Shown here in pieces: positions 59,484-64,000 of a DNA stretch of 64,000 nt. The position numbers were made by a program, and so were the translations under genes. This DNA is from DATFRX01 sp035630615 (GTDB lineage: Bacteria; Actinomycetota; Actinomycetes; Propionibacteriales; Nocardioidaceae), in assembly GCA_035630615.1 (NCBI GenBank), contig DASQKI010000109.1, positions 1-64,000 of the forward strand, in the 5' to 3' direction. Position 1 is the first letter of the stretch. Each line of letters begins with the position of its first letter. A model generated the notes under the pieces. It was not told the origin of the DNA, ran no database searches, and saw only the letters and a program-made list of their open reading frames with translations.

Positions 59484-60478
59484 GAGGCCACCTCCTGGGT
59501 CACGCTGTCGTCGGCGGCCGCGGACGCCGGCTCGGCCACATGGCCGGTCAGGGTCAAGAACACGTCGTCGAGCGTCGGTCGGTGCAGGCCGATGTCGTCG
59601 ATCCCGATGTTCGCTGCGTCGAGCTCCCGGATCACCTGGACCAGCGTGGCCGAACCGTCGCACGCCGTGCCGGTCAGCCGGCGCAGTCGCTCGTCGATCT
59701 CGACGTCGCACTCGGCGGCCCGGGCGACCGCTTCGCGAGCGGCTCCGAGCTGAGCCGTGTCGTGGATCACCACCTCGATCCGCTCGCCGCCGACGTCGCT
59801 CTTGAGCTCGTCGGAGGTGCCGGAGGCGATCACCTTGCCGTTGTCGATGACCGCGATCGAGTCGGCCAGCGCGTCGGCCTCCTCGAGATATTGCGTCGTG
59901 AGGAGGAGCGTGACGCCCTGCTCGACCCGGTCGCGGATCACTCCCCAGAGCTCGAGCCTGCTCTTCGGGTCGAGCCCGGTCGTCGGCTCGTCGAGGAACA
60001 GTACCCGCGGATGGGCGACGAGGGCACCGGCGAGGTCGAGCCGTCGCTTCATGCCTCCGGAATACGTCTTGGCCGGACGGTCGGCGGCCTCGACAAGGTC
60101 GAACAGGTCGAGCAGCTCGGCCGAGCGTTGCCTGGCCTCCGGCGACGCCAGACCGTACAAGCGGCCGAACATCCAGAGGTTTTCGCGTCCGGTGAGGTTC
60201 TCGTCGATGGCGGAGAACTGCCCGGACAGGCCGATGAGACGGCGTACGGTGTCGGGCTCTTGCGCGACGTCGTGATCGAGTACGCGCGCGGAGCCCTGGT
60301 CGGGTTGGAGCAGGGTCGCGAGGATCCGTACGGTCGTCGTCTTGCCGGCTCCATTGGGGCCGAGCAGCGCCGTCACCGTGCTCTCGGGGACGGACAGGTC
60401 GAGGTGGTCGAGGGCGTGGACGGATTGCTTGCCGGAGCCGAAGGTCTTTCCCAAGCCGGCGATCTCGATTGCGGACAC
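59480..60478 (-). CDS. ABC exporter ATP-binding protein (DrrA-like)
   Basis: 332 aa. Walker A GPNGAGKT at 40-47, signature TYSGGMKRRLDLAGALV, Walker B VLFLDEPTTGLDPKSRLELW, and the family C-terminal region ending RPTLDDVFLTLTGH. DrrA-type ATPases energise export of drugs or lipids. GTG 60478 abuts an inverted repeat that may be an operator. Confidence 0.95.
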   Translation of the reverse strand: MSAIEIAGLGKTFGSGKQSVHALDHLDLSVPESTVTALLGPNGAGKTTTVRILATLLQPDQGSARVLDHDVAQEPDTVRRLIGLSGQFSAIDENLTGRENLWMFGRLYGLASPEARQRSAELLDLFDLVEAADRPAKTYSGGMKRRLDLAGALVAHPRVLFLDEPTTGLDPKSRLELWGVIRDRVEQGVTLLLTTQYLEEADALADSIAVIDNGKVIASGTSDELKSDVGGERIEVVIHDTAQLGAAREAVARAAECDVEIDERLRRLTGTACDGSATLVQVIRELDAANIGIDDIGLHRPTLDDVFLTLTGHVAEPASAAADDSVTQEVAS

Positions 60479-60496
60479 GTCAGAGGTTTATCTGAC
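60479..60496 (-). promoter_or_regulatory. inverted repeat abutting the DrrA-like start
   Basis: GTCAGA-N6-TCTGAC, directly before GTG 60478. The half-sites match those of the MarR-GNAT operator at 26868, but in everted order, so shared control is only a possibility. Confidence 0.4.
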
Positions 60497-60537
60497 TGCG
60501 CCGACAAATCCAACTCGATTTGGCCGGCGGCGCGAAA

Positions 60538-60592
60538 TTGGCGCGGGGGTCCCCCACAACGAACCTATTGGCACTGGGGACCCCTGCGCCAA
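60538..60592. repeat. 55-bp palindromic element, family B copy 2 (inverted)
   Basis: Reverse-complement relative of 8168-8222: same length, same outer arm TTGGCGCGGGGGTCCCC, and loop text GCCAATAGGTT conserved when read on the minus strand. It lies between the divergent-side end of ilvA and the DrrA promoter. Confidence 0.9.
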
Positions 60593-60624
60593 AACCGGAT
60601 TGGCGCGATCCTCCCCAGTCCGCC

Positions 60625-61851
60625 TCAGCTGAACGACACGGGATAGCCGACCTCGCGAAGGCGGGCCAAGACCTGCTCGCAATGGCGCCGTCCCCGAGTC
60701 TCGACCTGCAGAGCGACGACGACCTCGTCGAGATGCAGATGCGCTGACGTACGTTCGTGCACCACGTCGAGCACGTTGACCTGCAGGTCCGCGAGCTGAC
60801 TGAGCATCCGGACGAGCTCCCCCGGATGGTCGGGGATCCGCACCCGGAACGACAGGAAGCGCCGCGCCGACGCGAGTCCGTGCCGGATCACCTGCATGAG
60901 CAGCAGTGGGTCGATGTTGCCGCCGGACAGGATCGCCACGACCGGCCCGGTGAACTCCTTCGGATACTGCAAGAGCGCGGCGACCGCAGCGGCGCCGGCC
61001 GGCTCGACCACCATCTTGGCCCGCTCGACGAGCATCAGCAGCGCCTGGCTCATCGACTCCTCGCTGACCGTGACGACTCGGTCGACATGCCGCTGGATCG
61101 CGGCGAACGGCACGTCGCCGGGGCGGCCGACCGCGATGCCGTCGGCCATCGTCGGGGCGAGCTTGACGGTCATCGGATGGCCGGCGGCCAGCGACGCCGG
61201 GTAGGTCGAGGCGTTTTCGGCTTGCACCCCGACGATCGAGACGTCCGGCCGCCGGCTGTGGATCGCCGTCGCCAACCCGGCGGCAAGCCCCCCGCCCCCG
61301 ATCGCGACCAACACCGTCGCGGCCTGTGGCATCTGCTCGAAGACCTCCAGTCCGATCGTGCCCTGCCCCGCGATGATGTCCGGGTGATCGAACGGGTGGA
61401 TGAAGACGGCGTCGGTCTTGTCCGCGTACTCCCGGGCCGCGTCCAGGGCATTGTCGACGGACGAGCCGGTGAACCGTACGTCGGCGCCGTACGCCCGGGT
61501 GGCCTCCTCCTTCGGGATCGGCGCCCCCTCCGGCATGAAGACGGTGCAATGCGCGTCGAGCAGCGAGGCGGCGAGGGCGACCCCCTGCGCGTGGTTGCCC
61601 GCACTGGCGGCCACGACGCCGCGGCCCCGGTCTTCGTCGCTGAGCCGGCTGATCCGGACGTACGCTCCTCGAATCTTGAACGACCCGGTGCGTTGGAGGT
61701 TTTCGCACTTGAGATGGACCGGCGTGCCGGCGATCGACGTCAGCGACCGCGACACCTCCATGGGCGTCTGGATCGCGACCTCGTTGAGCAGCCGCCGAGC
61801 GGCCTCGATGTCGCCGATGGTCACCGTGGGAACGCCAGCACCGAGATCCAT
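60625..61851 (-). CDS. ilvA: threonine ammonia-lyase (threonine dehydratase)
   Basis: 408 aa. The PLP lysine is K59 in LQRTGSFKIRGAY; the phosphate loop is GGGGLAAGLATAI; ASAGNHAQGVA is present. A single C-terminal ACT-like domain (FRVRIPDHPGELVRMLSQLA) gives effector control. It converts threonine to 2-oxobutyrate, feeding isoleucine synthesis, or acts catabolically. The short length and single ACT domain resemble TdcB/short IlvA types. ATG 61851 follows TAGTCT at leaderless spacing. Confidence 0.95.
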   Translation of the reverse strand: MDLGAGVPTVTIGDIEAARRLLNEVAIQTPMEVSRSLTSIAGTPVHLKCENLQRTGSFKIRGAYVRISRLSDEDRGRGVVAASAGNHAQGVALAASLLDAHCTVFMPEGAPIPKEEATRAYGADVRFTGSSVDNALDAAREYADKTDAVFIHPFDHPDIIAGQGTIGLEVFEQMPQAATVLVAIGGGGLAAGLATAIHSRRPDVSIVGVQAENASTYPASLAAGHPMTVKLAPTMADGIAVGRPGDVPFAAIQRHVDRVVTVSEESMSQALLMLVERAKMVVEPAGAAAVAALLQYPKEFTGPVVAILSGGNIDPLLLMQVIRHGLASARRFLSFRVRIPDHPGELVRMLSQLADLQVNVLDVVHERTSAHLHLDEVVVALQVETRGRRHCEQVLARLREVGYPVSFS

Positions 61852-61858
61852 ACCGCGA

Positions 61859-61864
61859 AGACTA
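61859..61864 (-). promoter_or_regulatory. -10 box for ilvA (leaderless spacing)
   Basis: TAGTCT on the minus strand, 7 nt before ATG 61851; the palindrome at 61867 begins directly upstream. Confidence 0.5.
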
Positions 61865-61866
61865 AT

Positions 61867-61917
61867 AAGTTGTCATGCGCATATCGGCGTCCTGACTCGA
61901 CACACGCCTGACAACTT
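61867..61917. repeat. palindrome, family C copy 3
   Basis: 20-nt arms at 61867-61886 and 61898-61917, mismatched at several positions, with AAGTTGTCATGCGCAT at the 5' end and GCCTGACAACTT at the 3' end. It is unusual in lying upstream of two divergent genes (ilvA and phoD), so it cannot be only a terminator. Confidence 0.8.
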
Positions 61918-61969
61918 TGTGTTGTCGCGCCGTTCGATTGGGTGCCGCCTAGAAGCCATGAGTCGGAAT

Positions 61970-61975
61970 TAGCGT
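61970..61975 (+). promoter_or_regulatory. -10 box for the PhoD-like gene (leaderless spacing)
   Basis: TAGCGT, 8 nt before ATG 61984. Confidence 0.4.
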
Positions 61976-61983
61976 CCGAAAAC

Positions 61984-63642
61984 ATGACGCGCCCCATGAA
62001 CCGACGCACCTTCATCGTCCTCGGGGGATCCACCGCGGCTGCGGCCGCGACGACACTCAGCCAACCCGCATGGGCAACGGTTGCTCCCACCGTGGCCCAG
62101 GCCAGACTCCTCGCCGACCCCTTTACCCTGGGCGTCGCCAGCGGCGACCCGCGACCCGACTCCGTCGTGCTCTGGACCCGACTCGCGCCGAGCCCGATCG
62201 ACGGCGGCGGCATGCCAGACCGTCGGTACTCGGTGGCCTGGCAGGTTGCGACCGACGAGCGATTCTCCCAGGTCGTCCAGTCCGGGAAGACCTCCGCCGT
62301 CCCGGACCTCGGCCACTCGGTTCACGCCGAAGTACCCGGGCTCCGACCGGACCGACCGTACTACTACCGCTTCAAGATCGACGACTACATCAGCCCGGTC
62401 GGCCGGACCCGGACCGCCCCGTCGCCCGGGGCCAAAGTGTCCGGCCTGCGCTGGGCCTTTGCGTCCTGCCAGAACTACCAGGACGGCTTCTACACCGCGT
62501 ACGAGCACCTGGCCGTCGAGGATCTCGCGTTCGTCGCGTTCCTCGGCGACTACATCTATGAGAGCGTGCCCAATCCGAACGCGGTGCGTACCCACGAGGG
62601 CACCGACGAGCCGTACTCCCTCGTCGACTATCGCAATCGGCACGCGCGCTATCGCACGGACACCGGACTGCAGGCCGCCCACGCGGCGCACCCGTGGATA
62701 GTGACGTTCGACGACCACGAGATCGACAACAACTGGGCCGACGACGTCCCGCAAGACCCCGATCAGCAGACGCCGGAAGCATTTCGGGCCCGACGGATCG
62801 CGGCCTTTCAGGCGTACTACGAACACATGCCGCTGCGCAGGTCGAGCATCCCGTCCGGGCCTGACATGCAGGTCTACCGCCGGCTCGACTTCGGCGACCT
62901 GGTCCGGTTGAGCGTGCTCGACACCCGGCAGTACCGCTCGGACCAGGTGCTGACCGAACAGGAGGCATGGGACCCGTCGCGCTCGATGACCGGCGCCGAC
63001 CAGGAGGACTGGTTGGTCGACGGCCTTCGCCGGTCGCACGCCCGGTGGAACGTCCTCGCCAACCAGGTGATGTTGGCCCAAAACGACCGGACAGCCGGAC
63101 CCGGGCGGGTCTTCGACTTCGACAACTGGGACGGATATCGCACCCAGCGCCAGCGGCTGCTGACCGACCTGGCGGACGTCCGAAATCCGCTCATCATGAC
63201 CGGCGACCGGCACGCGACATGGGCCTGCGACCTCAAGCCCGACTTCGACGACGAGGCGAGCCCGGTCGTCGGCGCCGAGATCACCGGCTCCTCGATCACG
63301 TCCGGGGGCAACCCGAACGTCGAGGCGTTTCACCAGACCTACGACCCGATCATGGCCGAGAGTCCGCACTGGAAGTTCATCGACAACCAGCGCGGGTACG
63401 TCGTGCTCGACGCCGACCGGTCGCGGATCGAGCTGTCCCTGCGGGTCGTCGACACCGTGATCGAGCCGAGCTCGCCGGTCAAGACGTACGCCCGGCTCGT
63501 CGTCGAGGACGGAGTGCCCGGCATCTCCGTCGCCGACGTGGCGGCCCGGCCGGCGGCGAAGGTCTACGACGCCGACCGGAGGTTCATCCCTGGCCCGCAC
63601 GGCCCGCTGCTTCTCGACCGCGGCCAGCCGTACCGCGGCTAG
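61984..63642 (+). CDS. phoD: Tat-exported alkaline phosphatase D family phosphodiesterase
   Basis: 552 aa. A twin-arginine signal (NRRTFIVLGG with R7 and R8, then a hydrophobic run ending PAWA) exports the folded enzyme. The PhoD domains follow: an N-terminal Fn3-like part (LGVASGDPRPDSVVLWTRLA) and the metallophosphatase core (ASCQNYQDGFY, FLGDYIYES, TFDDHEIDNNWADD, MTGDRHATWA). It releases phosphate from mono- or diesters outside the cell. ATG 61984 starts MTRPMNRRTF. Confidence 0.94.
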   Translation: MTRPMNRRTFIVLGGSTAAAAATTLSQPAWATVAPTVAQARLLADPFTLGVASGDPRPDSVVLWTRLAPSPIDGGGMPDRRYSVAWQVATDERFSQVVQSGKTSAVPDLGHSVHAEVPGLRPDRPYYYRFKIDDYISPVGRTRTAPSPGAKVSGLRWAFASCQNYQDGFYTAYEHLAVEDLAFVAFLGDYIYESVPNPNAVRTHEGTDEPYSLVDYRNRHARYRTDTGLQAAHAAHPWIVTFDDHEIDNNWADDVPQDPDQQTPEAFRARRIAAFQAYYEHMPLRRSSIPSGPDMQVYRRLDFGDLVRLSVLDTRQYRSDQVLTEQEAWDPSRSMTGADQEDWLVDGLRRSHARWNVLANQVMLAQNDRTAGPGRVFDFDNWDGYRTQRQRLLTDLADVRNPLIMTGDRHATWACDLKPDFDDEASPVVGAEITGSSITSGGNPNVEAFHQTYDPIMAESPHWKFIDNQRGYVVLDADRSRIELSLRVVDTVIEPSSPVKTYARLVVEDGVPGISVADVAARPAAKVYDADRRFIPGPHGPLLLDRGQPYRG

Positions 63643-63656
63643 CCGACTCCACCCGC

Positions 63657-63717
63657 TTCGCGCCGAGATTGCGCGTCTCGTCCACCCCATGGGCGGGACG
63701 CGCAATCTCGACGCGAA
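63657..63717. repeat. long palindrome between phoD and the GMC gene
   Basis: 27-bp arms at 63657-63683 and 63691-63717 with three mismatches and a 7-nt loop; the arm contains GAGATTGCGCGTC. It is the longest-armed palindrome in the window and lies between two convergent genes. Confidence 0.9.
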
Positions 63718-63738
63718 GAAGTGGGCGAAGAAGTGGGC
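63715..63738. repeat. tandem 12-bp direct repeat
   Basis: Two perfect GAAGAAGTGGGC units, starting at the end of the palindrome and running to 6 bp before the GMC stop codon. Confidence 0.8.
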
Positions 63739-63743
63739 GGGGG

Positions 63744-64000
63744 CTACGAGACCTCGACGATGGGCAGCCGTAGAGCGGCAGGTGCGTCGTCGGGCACCAC
63801 TGGGCGGGCCGGCGGCACCGCAGCCAGTCGCTGGTAGTCCGCACCGACCGGCGGCCGGCGATCGGCCTCACCACGGTTGGGCCACAGCGACATCGCACGC
63901 TCGGCCTGCGCCACGATGGTGAGCGACGGGTTGACGCCGAGGTTGGCCGAGATCGCCGAGCCGTCGACGACGTGCAGCCCGGGATGGCCGTACAGCCGGT
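63744..64000 (-). CDS. GMC oxidoreductase, C-terminal part (cut by window end)
   Basis: Read on the minus strand from the window edge to TAG at 63744. It gives the C-terminal GMC signature HVVDGSAISANLGVNPSLTI with VAQAERAMSLWPN after it, the region that closes the FAD site and carries the catalytic His/Asn pair (the Asn in NPSLT). The ending RPPVGADYQRLAAV fits GMC enzymes such as cholesterol-oxidase-like and related dehydrogenases. No start is in the window; the substrate is unknown. Confidence 0.88.
   Translation of the reverse strand, partial: RLYGHPGLHVVDGSAISANLGVNPSLTIVAQAERAMSLWPNRGEADRRPPVGADYQRLAAVPPARPVVPDDAPAALRLPIVEVS

Noticed and set aside
63689..63922. Plus-strand ORF starting in the 63657 palindrome
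   Set aside because: It runs antisense to the GMC oxidoreductase C-terminus and consists of low-complexity repeats at its start.

Overview
The window is strongly GC-rich DNA from an actinobacterium. A mycothiol S-conjugate amidase (mca), many GTG starts and many start codons sitting 6-8 nt after a TANNNT -10 box all point that way. The order ychF, ispH, xseA-xseB, DUF4245, glpX, fumC, phoH, uppS, hemolysin III, thioredoxin-domain (YyaL-type), mca, DUF4307, greA is the conserved chromosomal neighbourhood known from Mycobacterium tuberculosis around Rv1112-Rv1080c. A Nocardioides/Aeromicrobium-type genome is a reasonable guess, but the sequence alone does not prove the genus. No prophage, transposase, CRISPR array, rRNA or tRNA was seen, and no gene-free stretch exceeds 300 bp.

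Layout. 0-6.5 kb: RibD/DHFR-like reductase with an AraC-type regulator, a DUF222-HNH protein, a tandem GNAT, a small monooxygenase, ychF, another GNAT. 6.5-18.5 kb: rmuC, DUF6542, an MFS exporter divergent from a WYL regulator, an AlkZ-like protein, DoxX, ispH, azlCD divergent from an XRE-cupin regulator, a frameshifted SelW/Rdx gene, an MDR oxidoreductase, and an ArsR-SRPBCC-SRPBCC operon. 18.5-30.8 kb: xseAB, DUF4245, a ThrE-type exporter, a molybdate operon (HTH-TOBE, modA, modB, modC), a DUF2510 protein, GNATs including a MarR-GNAT fusion, glpX, a PfkB sugar kinase, an alpha/beta hydrolase. 30.8-40.9 kb: a wax-ester synthase/DGAT, a GlxA-type regulator, DUF6069, a second DHFR-like protein, a spermidine-synthase-like methyltransferase, fumC, two large membrane proteins, a secreted transglycosylase-like protein. 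41-46.7 kb: a trehalose/maltose-type sugar importer (binding lipoprotein, two permeases, two ATPases). 46.8-64 kb: phoH, uppS, hemolysin III, a small regulator-like protein, a YyaL-type thioredoxin protein, an AraC regulator with a third DHFR-like gene, YjbR, an SRPBCC-like protein, a ScyD/ScyE-like secreted protein, mca with a small membrane protein, DUF4307, greA, a DrrAB exporter, ilvA, a Tat-exported PhoD phosphatase and the C-terminal end of a GMC oxidoreductase.

The most unusual feature is a set of at least twelve long, near-perfect palindromes (14-27 bp arms), mostly at gene ends. Several fall into sequence families: two 55-bp copies in opposite orientation with the same loop (8168, 60538); two copies with the same outer arm (15350, 49932); three whose outer arm begins AAGTTGTCA or CAAGTTGTCA (48266, 58596, 61867); and two based on CGAGTGGCGCA (22487, 35331). 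Two of these elements are translated. One forms the N-terminal region of the ModA signal peptide. One lies at the convergent DoxX/IspH junction and gives both proteins a DDPSLVV-containing C-terminal tail. This resembles in principle the coding-tolerant palindromic elements of Rickettsia, and may be an undescribed repeat system here.

Start codons were chosen where possible from a ribosome binding site or from a -10 box at leaderless spacing; this moved many starts inward from the longest open frame.
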